Part shown: positions 23,267 to 31,983 of the stretch, piece by piece | Position numbering within the stretch: position 1 is the first letter of the stretch | Layout of the letters: each line of letters begins with the position of its first letter | Assembly: GCF_022879575.1 (NCBI RefSeq) | Contig: NZ_CP084262.1 | Span: 496,001 to 560,000, forward strand | Length of the DNA stretch: 64,000 bases | Direction: 5' to 3' | DNA from: Caballeronia sp. SL2Y3 | GTDB taxonomy: Bacteria > Pseudomonadota > Gammaproteobacteria > Burkholderiales > Burkholderiaceae | Position numbers and translations under genes: made by a program | The notes under the pieces: generated by a model | What the model saw: the letters and a program-made list of their open reading frames with translations, nothing else | What the model was told of the DNA's origin: nothing | Database searches by the model: none

Positions 23267-24832
23267 ATGTCAGGCTCCTCGTCCTTGCTCGATTCCCTTC
23301 TGGCGACGCCGGCAACGGACGACGGGCGCATCACGCCCTGCATTCGCTCATCGCTGCTCTTCACCCTGCTCGAAGACATTCGCCCGCTGCTGCTCGCGGG
23401 CGGCTGCACCGCGTTCGTCGCGCTGGTCGCGCTCGTGCGCGTGCATGCGCCGTGGACCGTGGCGTGGTTCGTCGCGGACGCGCTGTTTCTCGCCGCGCGC
23501 GTGGCGGTCGTGCGCCGCTACCGCGCCGCGCGTCGCAGCCAGTCGCCGCCGCCCGAGCCGTGGGCGCGGCGCTATGCGCCGTTCGGGCTCGTCGCCTGCG
23601 GCTTGACCGGCCTCGGCACCATGGCCTGCGTCATCTCCGGCGACGCCATGCTCGCCTCGCTCGCGATCATGGTGACGGCGGGCATGCTCGGCGGCATCGG
23701 ATCGCGCAACGCGGGCGTGCCGCATCTCGCGATCTCGCAAATCTGCGCGGGCATCGTGCCGATCGGCGCGGGCGCGCTCCTCGGCCCCGCCGGCTACTGG
23801 ATGCTCGTGCCGCCGCTCGTCGTCTACATCGCTGCCATGAGCGTCGTCGTGCGCCGCCACTATCGCAATCTGGTTGCGCTGATGACGGCCGAAGAAGAGC
23901 ATGCGGAACTGGCCGCGCGCTTCGACGCCGCGCTCGCGCACATGCCGCACGGCCTCTGCACGATCGACGCGGCGGGCGCGGTCGTCATCGCGAATCGCAA
24001 GGTGGCGGAACTCTTCGGCGCGACCGCCGACATGCAGCGCATCGGCGTGACGCTGCCGGAGTTCATCGGCTATCTGGCGCTCGCCGAGCATGGCGAATCC
24101 CTGCGCGCGAAGCTGACCGCGTGCTGCGCCGGGTGGCTTAAGGACGGCCACGCCCCGCTCGATATCGCGCTGCCCGACGGCCGCCGACTCGAACTGAGCC
24201 GCGATCCGGTGCCGGACGGCAGCGCCGTGATCATCGTCGAGGACGTGACCGCGCGCCGCCGCGCTGAAGCGAAGATTTTGCACTGGGCGCATCACGACTC
24301 GCTGACCGGCCTGCCGAACCGGCGTTATCTCAGCGACCACGCCGAGCGCCTGATCGCGGGCAGCGCGCACCGCGAGAAAGTGATGGTGATGTACGTCGAT
24401 CTGGACGGCTTCAAGCATGTCAACGATTCGCACGGCCACGATGCGGGCGACGAACTGCTGCGGCGCGTGGCGGACCGTCTGCGCAACGCGATGCGGCGCG
24501 GCGAACTCGCGGCGCGTCTGGGCGGCGACGAGTTCGCCGTGGTCGCCACGTACTTTGCGGATGCCGCGAGCATCGCGTTCGCGCGGCGCATCGTGCGCGA
24601 TCTCGCGCTGCCCTACGAACTCGACGCGGGCATGGTCGTGACGCTGGGCGTGAGCATCGGCATTGCGCTTGCCAAGCCGGGCGAATCGTTCGAGCGCGCG
24701 CTCAAGCGGGCCGACATCGCGCTCTACGAAGCGAAGACCGAAGGCCGCGGCGGATACCGCTTCTCGGAAGACGACGCCCTCGCGGCGCGCGAGGAACTCG
24801 ACGCGTTCGGCACGCCCATGCATCGGATGTAA
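23267..24832 (+). CDS. Membrane diguanylate cyclase with PAS domain
   Basis: A 521-residue protein: five or six hydrophobic segments (about 35-215), a PAS domain (about 225-330) and a GGDEF domain with intact LGGDEF (residues 419-423 for GGDEF). It should make cyclic di-GMP from GTP at the inner membrane. The inhibitory I-site expected five residues before GGDEF reads RRGE rather than RxxD, so product inhibition may be weak or absent. The start at 23267 lacks a strong Shine-Dalgarno. It is convergent with the hybrid kinase gene that follows. Confidence 0.88.
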   Translation: MSGSSSLLDSLLATPATDDGRITPCIRSSLLFTLLEDIRPLLLAGGCTAFVALVALVRVHAPWTVAWFVADALFLAARVAVVRRYRAARRSQSPPPEPWARRYAPFGLVACGLTGLGTMACVISGDAMLASLAIMVTAGMLGGIGSRNAGVPHLAISQICAGIVPIGAGALLGPAGYWMLVPPLVVYIAAMSVVVRRHYRNLVALMTAEEEHAELAARFDAALAHMPHGLCTIDAAGAVVIANRKVAELFGATADMQRIGVTLPEFIGYLALAEHGESLRAKLTACCAGWLKDGHAPLDIALPDGRRLELSRDPVPDGSAVIIVEDVTARRRAEAKILHWAHHDSLTGLPNRRYLSDHAERLIAGSAHREKVMVMYVDLDGFKHVNDSHGHDAGDELLRRVADRLRNAMRRGELAARLGGDEFAVVATYFADAASIAFARRIVRDLALPYELDAGMVVTLGVSIGIALAKPGESFERALKRADIALYEAKTEGRGGYRFSEDDALAAREELDAFGTPMHRM

Positions 24833-24844
24833 TCGCCCGGCTCG

Positions 24845-27800
24845 CTATCTCGGATGCGGGTCCAGCACCGCATGCAGCATGTCGCGCAGTTCGATCAGGT
24901 CGCGGCGAATGAGCGCGGTGAAGGTATCGACGTCTTCGACCCAGCTTTCGGATTCACGCAGCAACGCGCGCAGTTCCTGGCACTGGTCGTACAGCATGGA
25001 CGGTCCGAGCACCGTGAGCCCGCCCGCGAGCTTATGCGCCCAGCGGCGCAGCCTGCGCGCGTCCTTCTCCTTGCAGATGTCGTCGAGCGCGACGATGTCT
25101 TCGTCGATCTGTCCGGCGAGGTCCGGCATGTACGCGGCGGGGATCGGCGGAAAGCGCGGCGGGAGGTCGTCGTCCTCCGGCGCTTCGTTCGCGCTCTGCG
25201 CAGCGGATTCGGGCGCGGCGCCTGCCGCATCGACGCCTGCGGTTTGCAGCACGCCCGCCAGCACCGCGAGCGGGACCGGCTTGGTCAGATAATCGGTAAA
25301 GCCGCGCGCGCGCCCGCGCTCGACATCCTGCGCGCTCGCGCTCGCGCTGATCGCGTAGATGCGCATGGCGGGATCGAGCGCGCGCGCCGCGACGAGCAGT
25401 TCGGCGCCGGACATCTTCGGCATGTCCATGTCGGTCAGCACGATATCCACGCGATGCTTGCGCAACAGATCGAGCGCTTCCTCGCCGTCTTTGGCCTCCA
25501 GCACGGATGCCCCGAGCGTCAGCAACTGATCGCGCAAGAGCCCGCGATTGAGCCGGTTGTCTTCCGCGATCACGACAGTCGGCCCGGCCTTGCGCGCGGC
25601 CGGCAGCGCGAGCGCGTCGTCGGCATGCGGCGACGCGCGTTGCCGGCCCTTGATGGTCGCGATCGCGTCCCTGAATCCCTTGAGGCTGAAGATGCTCACT
25701 TCGAGCACGCCGTCGCCCCAATGCACGGGCACGAGCGGGCCGTCCTGCGTCATGCGGATCACGCGCGTGCCGTCCTTCCACGCCGCCTTGATATCTTCCT
25801 CGGTGAACTCGTCCGTGGCGATCAGATACTCGCAGCCTTCCGCGAGCGCCGGGTCCGCGTGATTCATGTAGGTGACGGAACTGCGCTCCGGGTCGTAGAG
25901 GTTCTCGAACCATTCGCGATACTCGCTCGCGCGGCACAGAACGGCCGGCTTGCCGTCGAGCAGGGCGGCCTCGTCGCTCGTTGCCGATGCGTCGGCGAGA
26001 AGCGGCAGCGACACCTGAATGCGCGTGCCGACGCCTTCGGTGCTGTCGAGCGAGATGCGGCCTTTCATGAGTTCGCAAAGCCGCACGCAGATGGACAAGC
26101 CGAGGCCTGTTCCGCGCGCCTGCGTGAGACGGTGCGCGTCGCCCTGCATGAACGGCTGAAAGAGCTGCTCGCGCTGCGACGCCGGAATGCCGATGCCCGA
26201 ATCCGCGACGCTGAGTTCGAGCGCGTCGTCGCGCCCATCGGGCGCGCACCACGATCTTGCCGGAGTACGTGAATTTGAGCGCGTTGCCGAGCAGGTTGTT
26301 GAGAATCTGCGAGACGCGAATCGGATCGAACAGCAGCTTCGCCGGACACGACCGGTCGATCACGACAAAGAGCCGCAAGCCCTGCCGATTGGCGAGCGGC
26401 GCGTGCGCGGCCATCACGCGCACGACGAGCGCGCGTATGGAGCCCCATTCTTCCGAGAGCCGCATTTCGCCGATATCCATCTTCGAGAAGTCGAGGACAT
26501 CGTTGACCACTTGCAAAAGCGCGCTCGCCGATGCCTGCATCGCGTGAACGCGCGCTTCCTGTTCGGCGGCGAGCGGCCCGAGCGCGACCAACTCGAGGTT
26601 GCCGACGAGCGATGAGAGCGGCGTGCGGATCTCGTGGCTCATCGACGCGAAGAAGCTGAGCTTGGCTTTGGCGGCGGCGTCGCTGCTTTCTTTCGCTTCG
26701 CGCAGCAGCCGCTCCACTTCGCGGTGCTCGGTAATGTCGGCGATCGCGCAGAACAGCACATCGGTCTTATTTAGGACTGCCGACGCGTACGACACCTTCA
26801 GATGCAGCGTGCCGTTGTCTGGTTTGTCGAGCGTGTAGTCGAGTTGAAGTATCGCCGCATCGCGCCCTTCCTCCGCCGGCGCGATGCCGTGCGCATGGAC
26901 CGCATCGCGCAGTCCGGCGGGCAGGCGCATGGAGGCGTCGGTCAGATCGAAGAGCGTGCGTGCGACCTGATTGGCCGCGATGACAGTCAGATCGTCTTTC
27001 AGCGCGATGCACAGTCCCACGGGCGTCGCATGCACGAGCAGATGGTTCAGTATCTCGCCTTCGACCGCGCGGCACGCCTGTTCGTACGAACGCCTCAGAA
27101 AGCGGAAATTCCAGTAGCGATACATCGCGAGCAGCATGGCGATGAGCGCCCCGGTGACGGTCAGCAGAATCGACACCTGGACGCGCTGCGCCACAAGTTC
27201 GGTCACGAGCGGAAGCGCGACGACGATATGCCCGATGCCGAGCGCCAGCACGTCGAGCCGTGCGCCCCAGCCGTAGCCGGCCACCCAATGGAACACGCCC
27301 GGTTGCGCTCCTTCGAGCCGCGCGTTGATGTATCGCAGTTCGGGCGTGTCGTCGCCCGCGAGCACGTGATGTTCGGCATCCATGATCGCTATCTGCGAGT
27401 CGAGCGACGGCGGCGTGGCGGCGCGCAGCGCCGTGTGCAACGTGATGCGTGTGAACACGAGACCGTAAGGCGCGCCGTCCCGTGCGACCACCATGAACAT
27501 GATGACAGTCGGCGTCGTGAATCCGACCGACGGCGGCGCGAGGAACCACATGACACGCCGGGCGCGCGCCGCGTCGAGGGGCGCGACGCCGCGCGTGCTC
27601 ATGAAGATCTTCGTCAGCTCGGTCAGCGCCGCGAGTCTCTGGCGCGGCGCCACCTTGTTATCCGTGCCCGCGAAGAACCCGAAGCCATACGAAGCCGTAC
27701 CTTCGAAGTTCGCGTATTGCAGAATAGGCGGCGTACTCTCCTCGGGGATCGTCTGATGCGCGACCTCGCACGCCGCGGCGAGCGCCTTGTCATTCGCGCC

Positions 27801-28142
27801 CGGTGGATAGGCCTCGCATGGCGGCTTGCCGGGACGTTCCGGCACGCTCATATTGGTCGGCGAGGCGCCTACTTCGAGCAGCAGGCTTCCCGGCGTCAGC
27901 ATGTTGTACCGGCTGAATACGCTCACATTGACGCCCCGCATTGCCGTCTGCGCGTACTCGCCCTCGGTCTTCAAGGTCGAGGTCAGCAGGAAGAAAGCGG
28001 TGGCCATCGCGCCGCATAACGCGGCGAAGATCAGAAGACCCACGGCGATCGCGAAGATGCGCCGCTCGCGCTTCAGGTTGCTTTCCAGCATCCGCAGCAT
28101 TTGCAGAGGGGAATTCTGCGATGCGGCGAAAAAACGCTCCAT
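24845..28142 (-). pseudogene. Rcs/Bvg-like hybrid sensor kinase, frameshifted
   Basis: Read across one frameshift this is a 1098-residue tripartite kinase: a membrane helix (about 32-54), a 280-residue periplasmic domain, a second helix (about 330-350), PAS, HisKA with His503 in MSHEIRTPLSSLVG, HATPase (NNLLGNALKFT), an RcsC-like linker, a receiver (VLTDMDMPKMSG) and a C-terminal Hpt domain (RRWAHKLAGGLTVLG). The frame breaks at plus-strand GGG 26240-26242: after GKIVVRA, removing one base restores DGRDDALELSVADSGIGIP. The break is inside GCGCCC-ATC-GGGCGC, a hairpin. Its start overlaps the response-regulator stop (ATGA). As written the protein would lose the rest of the ATPase domain and both phosphorelay domains. 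Confidence 0.85.
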
Positions 28143-28807
28143 CAGGCCAACCCTGTCTTCGCCGCATATTTCACGAGGTCGACATGGTTCTCCACATGCA
28201 GCTTGCGCATGGCGGAGCGTTTCTGGGTCGCGACCGTCGGCACGGAGCGGTTGAGCGTGCGCGCGATTTCCGTGACCGAAAGCCCCTGCGCGAAGAGGCG
28301 CACGACTTCGAGCTCGCGCGGCGAAAGCGGCTGTTCGCGGGCGAGGTCCTTCGTCGTGGAACCTTCGCGCGCGAGACGGTGCTGGATTTTCGGCGAGAGA
28401 ATGGTTTCCTTCGTGGCGAGCGCCCGCACGCTGATTTGCGCCAGTTCACTCGCAGGCTCTTCCTTGCTCACGATGGCGGCGACGCCCAGCTTGCAGAGTT
28501 CGTGGAACATGCCGCCGCTCGTCATCATGGTCAGCACGACGAGCGGGATATCCGGATACGAGCGGCGCAGCTTGCTCACGAGGCGCAGGCCGTCGAGCTC
28601 GACTTCCTCGTCGCCCTGCATCACGAGATCGGTAATGACGAGATCGGCGGGCTCCTTCTCGAGCACGCGGACCAGCTCCGCGCCCGAGTTCACCGTGGCC
28701 GTGATCGTGAAGCCGGGAAGCTTGGAGAACTGATCGCAAACGGCCAGAAGAACGATGGGGTGATCATCGGCCAGCACCACGCGAATAGGACCCGGAGGCC
28801 CATTCAT
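28142..28807 (-). CDS. LuxR/NarL-type response regulator (RcsB/BvgA-like)
   Basis: A 221-residue regulator: receiver domain with acidic pocket VVLADDHPIVL and phospho-acceptor Asp in VITDLVMQGDEE, then a LuxR-type helix-turn-helix (LSPRELEVVRLFAQGLSVTE, then IARTLNRSVPTVATQKRSAM). It resembles RcsB and BvgA. I chose the ATG at 28807 (MNGPPGPIRVVLADD), which gives the usual length; the open frame upstream has no conservation. Its stop overlaps the hybrid kinase start, so the two are co-translated and form a phosphorelay pair. A likely target is the adjacent adhesin secretion locus, by analogy with Bvg control of filamentous haemagglutinin; this is inference. Confidence 0.88.
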   Translation of the reverse strand: MNGPPGPIRVVLADDHPIVLLAVCDQFSKLPGFTITATVNSGAELVRVLEKEPADLVITDLVMQGDEEVELDGLRLVSKLRRSYPDIPLVVLTMMTSGGMFHELCKLGVAAIVSKEEPASELAQISVRALATKETILSPKIQHRLAREGSTTKDLAREQPLSPRELEVVRLFAQGLSVTEIARTLNRSVPTVATQKRSAMRKLHVENHVDLVKYAAKTGLA

Positions 28808-29024
28808 GAGCACACCGTTAGCGGCGTTTGGGAGGTTTGCTTCGAAAACCGAAACCGGCGCGCTGCTTGGCGCCATTGAAGCAACAGACGAACGGACCTT
28901 TTCATCGCGACGTTTCCCCCGCGGGCAGAGGCGCCCTGACCTGATTCTAGAATACGGGGAAATGCATGGAAAGACCAGGGACGGCGCTTGAGCGCGCACA
29001 AGCGCGGCCTGGTCCGAACGGACG

Positions 29025-29453
29025 CTATTCATTCCTGTCTTCACAGTTGGCTCCAGGGGTGAGGCAGCCGAGCCGCACGCGCCGGCCGCCGCTGCGGCAC
29101 AGGCTGCAACGCGGCTTGCGGCCGTCGCATCGTTCGGCGTTCGCACGGGCCAGGTCATCCGGCCGGCGCGCGGGGGAAGCCAGGCGGCGCAGCGGCATCG
29201 ACATGACCTGCGAGGCCCCGCGCGTCTTGTACTTGCGGCTCTCGGCTAACAGCATGCCGGTAATCACGATCATCGCCGCAATGAACACGACTGCGAGCGA
29301 TAAAATTATTCCGGACTCCGACATACCTACGCACAGCATGGCGAGTATGACGAACGACATCGCGAAGAACGCGGGCACGAGGAACGTCGATGCGATTCCC
29401 ACTGCTTCACAACACTTGCGAAAGGCCTGGCAGATCGAATCTGAAACGAACAT
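29025..29453 (-). CDS. Possible two-helix membrane protein, 142 aa
   Basis: From the ATG at 29453 the frame encodes MFVSDSICQAFRKCCEAVG, then two hydrophobic helices (FLVPAFFAMSFVILAMLCVG and SLAVVFIAAMIVITGMLL), and a basic tail rich in Arg and Cys. The hydrophobic half looks genuinely coding and is less GC-rich than its surroundings; the tail composition is less convincing, and no good ribosome-binding site is seen. It lies between the response regulator and the secretion locus. No family is recognised. Confidence 0.42.
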   Translation of the reverse strand: MFVSDSICQAFRKCCEAVGIASTFLVPAFFAMSFVILAMLCVGMSESGIILSLAVVFIAAMIVITGMLLAESRKYKTRGASQVMSMPLRRLASPARRPDDLARANAERCDGRKPRCSLCRSGGRRVRLGCLTPGANCEDRNE

Positions 29454-29888
29454 AAGAGCACTTGTCCAAGAATGCCGCTGGCGACTGGTGAGGCGACCGC
29501 CTCGCCCATGCGAAGCGTCTGCGTTTAACCGACGCCATCGCCGCACTGCATGCGCGGCTTGCGTCCCACCCCCGTTGCATCAATCCATGACTTTAGTCAA
29601 ACGTTGTCGCGCGTTATATCGAAAGATGTCGATAACGTCCGCCCTGACGATGCACGCACTGTTCGCTCGCCGGGCCGCTTTTCAGCAAAGAAAAACCGCC
29701 CGGATAAGGCGGCGAACGGGGTCGAAAAAGAACCGGTGGTCCGGGCGCGATGGCTCCGTTTCTGGCAGAACGCGCAAGAATCGCAGCGCGGGCAACCTTT
29801 CCCGGACATCGCAGGTCGCTTACATTTTCACGCGTGCGAGGCACGACCCGATATAGACGGATTTCGATTCATGGGATCGGCGCGGCGC
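29454..29888. other. Spacer downstream of the glycosylation operon, no gene supported
   Basis: Open frames exist here on both strands but they overlap one another, lack ribosome-binding sites and have poor composition. The stretch 29590-29700 is locally A/T-richer than the rest. I see no clear promoter or terminator. Confidence 0.4.
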
Positions 29889-30206
29889 TTAGCGAGACAA
29901 CGCGGCAAGCCACAGGCGCGTCATCACACCGAGCGCGAGTCCCATCAGACGGCCGATAAAGAGCGCGTCGATGGCGGACTGCGGCGGGATCAGCGAGCCG
30001 CTCCGGTGACTGCGCTCGCCGCGCAACGCGGGCCGCGCGAACACGATGCACGTCGCCGCCGCTATGCCGGCGAGCGTGCGCTGCGGCGGGGCGCACGCGC
30101 CGCAGCCGCCGCGCAGGAGCGCCTCGGTGCAGAGCAGCACACCGCATGCAAGCACGAAGTTGCCTGCGAAGCTCAGGAACACAGCGCGCAGCGAGGGGCG
30201 TCTCAT
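29889..30206 (-). CDS. Small hydrophobic protein, 105 aa, last gene of the adhesin glycosylation operon
   Basis: The ATG at 30206 overlaps the stop of the methyltransferase-glycosyltransferase gene (ATGA), so translation is coupled. The product has about three hydrophobic stretches (AVFLSFAGNFVLACGVLLC, RTLAGIAAATCIVFA and FIGRLMGLALGVM) and a GGCGACAPPQ cysteine pair. No family is recognised. Coupled translation with the secretion/glycosylation genes suggests an accessory inner-membrane role, which is inference only. Confidence 0.55.
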   Translation of the reverse strand: MRRPSLRAVFLSFAGNFVLACGVLLCTEALLRGGCGACAPPQRTLAGIAAATCIVFARPALRGERSHRSGSLIPPQSAIDALFIGRLMGLALGVMTRLWLAALSR

Positions 30207-31972
30207 TGCGAGCCTGCAGCCGATGCCTTCGCCGCCAATTGATACCGCAAGTGCCCGCCGACGCGCGCGACCACTTCCGCCCAGTCGCCACCGAAGCGGC
30301 GGCGGAACAGGCGCATGGTCGGATACCACGGGCTGTCTTCGCGCGTGTAATGCCAGCGCCAATCGCCATAGGACGGCAGCAACAGCCACACCGGTTTGCC
30401 CATCGCGCCCGCGACGTGCGCAACGGACGTATCCACGGTCAGCACGAGATCCAGAGCCGCGATTGCGCTGGCTGTTTCGGCCATCGTGTTCAGACGCGCG
30501 CCGACGTCGTGGAAATTGGCGCGCTCCGTGGCGTACCGCGCCACTTCGTCCGCGCCGGCGCCTTTTTGCAGGCTGAAGAACTCGATGCCTTCCATCGCGA
30601 AGAGATCGTTCAGCACCGCGAGCGACGGCAGCGAACGGTGGCCGTCGTTTTCGTGCGTCGGATTGCCCCTGAAGACAACGCCGACCTTCAGCTTGCCGGG
30701 CGCGACATCGGGCAGCTTCGACGGCACGGACGCTGGCGCGCGCAAGTAAGGCACCGTCGCAGGCAGCGCGTCCAGCTGGAGCGGCAGGTGAGCCGGGATT
30801 GCATGCGGGAACACCCAGTAATCGATGCCCGACATGTTCGCCGCGTGCTGCACGTTCACGACGTCATCGGAGCCGAGCGAGGCCTCGTACAGTTCGACGA
30901 GCGGCGCCTGACACACGACGACCACACGCTCCGCGCCGCACTGCTCGCGGAAAATCTTCGCGAAGCGCAGGAAGAAGATCTCGTCGCCGAGACCGAACTC
31001 GCTCCAGATGGCGATGGTCTTTCCCGACAGAGATTCGCCCTTCCACTCGGGCACGTCGCGCGGGGGCTGCATGGTCGTGCGGCGCTGCCATCCGAGCGGC
31101 GCCATGAGCTTCTCGCGCAGCGCGAAGCCCTCGGTTAGCTTGCCGCGCGCGATCAGATGCAACGCCTCGTAAAGACGCGGCAGATGCTCGCCGGGCAGCC
31201 GCTCGACGCATTGCTTCCACATGGCGTCGGCGAACTTGCCCGCGTCCCAGCGCAGCAAATGCATCATCGCGCGATGGTAGACGTCGAAGCGGTACGGATA
31301 CTGACGCACCGCCGCCTGCGCCGCGGCAATGGCGTCCGCTGCGTTGCGCGCGTTTTCCATCGCCTGCTTCATCTCGTGCGCCGTCTGCACCGCGCGCTTG
31401 CGCAGCACGATCTCGATCACGCACTCGGCGTAGCTGTCGGCGGTCTGGTCGGCGTCGGGCCGCGCGGCGTCGAAGTTGTCGCGCACCAGCGCAATGCGCT
31501 CGCACTCCGCCACGGGCGCCATGGCCTGCACCATTTCCAGCACGCTCACCGAGCGCGGCAGCGTCTTCTCCGCCTTGCAGATGGTGAAGCTCGCCTTATG
31601 CGCGCCGTTGAAGCGGCTCGGCCAAACGCCTTTGCCGTAGAGATCTTCGTCCGGCACGGTCACGACGACATGGCCGCCCGGCTTCACGAGGTCGAGCCAT
31701 CGCGCGAGCGCCTTGTGCGGATTGTTCTGGCGGGCGAGCACGTGGCTCGCGTGAACGAAATCGAAGGCGGCGTCGGCTGCGCCGTCCATCGACGAAAGAT
31801 CGCCCTTGTCCGCTGGCCACGGCGTGACCTTGCCCATGCGCGGAAAAACGTGAGCGTGCGATGCGAGAGGATCATCCGTCACGCCGATATCGAGGCCGTC
31901 GCCCACGAAATAGTGCTGCGCGAAAGCCGTTTCATGCGAACGGCGCAGGCTTGCTTTGCTGGTTTCCTTCAT
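30203..31972 (-). CDS. Methyltransferase-glycosyltransferase fusion of the adhesin locus
   Basis: A 589-residue two-part protein. Residues about 1-190 are a class I methyltransferase-like domain (GDGLDIGVTDDP, AFDFVHASHVL, LVKPGGHVVVTVPDEDLYG). After a helical TPR-like middle (about 200-320), the C-terminal part is a GT9-like glycosyltransferase: IAIWSEFGLGDEIFFLRFAK, VGVVFRGNPTHEND, and VLTVDTSVAHVAGAMGKPVW followed by DWRWHYTREDSPWYP, typical of TPR-linked glycosyltransferases. The ATG at 31972 has GAGG at six bases; a GTG at 31987 overlapping the previous stop is an alternative. Lying just after an HMW1C gene, it may extend or modify the glycan started by HMW1C on the secreted adhesin. Substrate and acceptor are unknown. 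Confidence 0.78.
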   Translation of the reverse strand: MKETSKASLRRSHETAFAQHYFVGDGLDIGVTDDPLASHAHVFPRMGKVTPWPADKGDLSSMDGAADAAFDFVHASHVLARQNNPHKALARWLDLVKPGGHVVVTVPDEDLYGKGVWPSRFNGAHKASFTICKAEKTLPRSVSVLEMVQAMAPVAECERIALVRDNFDAARPDADQTADSYAECVIEIVLRKRAVQTAHEMKQAMENARNAADAIAAAQAAVRQYPYRFDVYHRAMMHLLRWDAGKFADAMWKQCVERLPGEHLPRLYEALHLIARGKLTEGFALREKLMAPLGWQRRTTMQPPRDVPEWKGESLSGKTIAIWSEFGLGDEIFFLRFAKIFREQCGAERVVVVCQAPLVELYEASLGSDDVVNVQHAANMSGIDYWVFPHAIPAHLPLQLDALPATVPYLRAPASVPSKLPDVAPGKLKVGVVFRGNPTHENDGHRSLPSLAVLNDLFAMEGIEFFSLQKGAGADEVARYATERANFHDVGARLNTMAETASAIAALDLVLTVDTSVAHVAGAMGKPVWLLLPSYGDWRWHYTREDSPWYPTMRLFRRRFGGDWAEVVARVGGHLRYQLAAKASAAGSQ

Positions 31973-31983
31973 GATTGCCTCAC

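Noticed and set aside
29550..30242. Plus-strand frame of about 230 codons
   Set aside because: No ribosome-binding site, poor composition, and it overlaps the small gene at 29889-30206 that is coupled to the operon.
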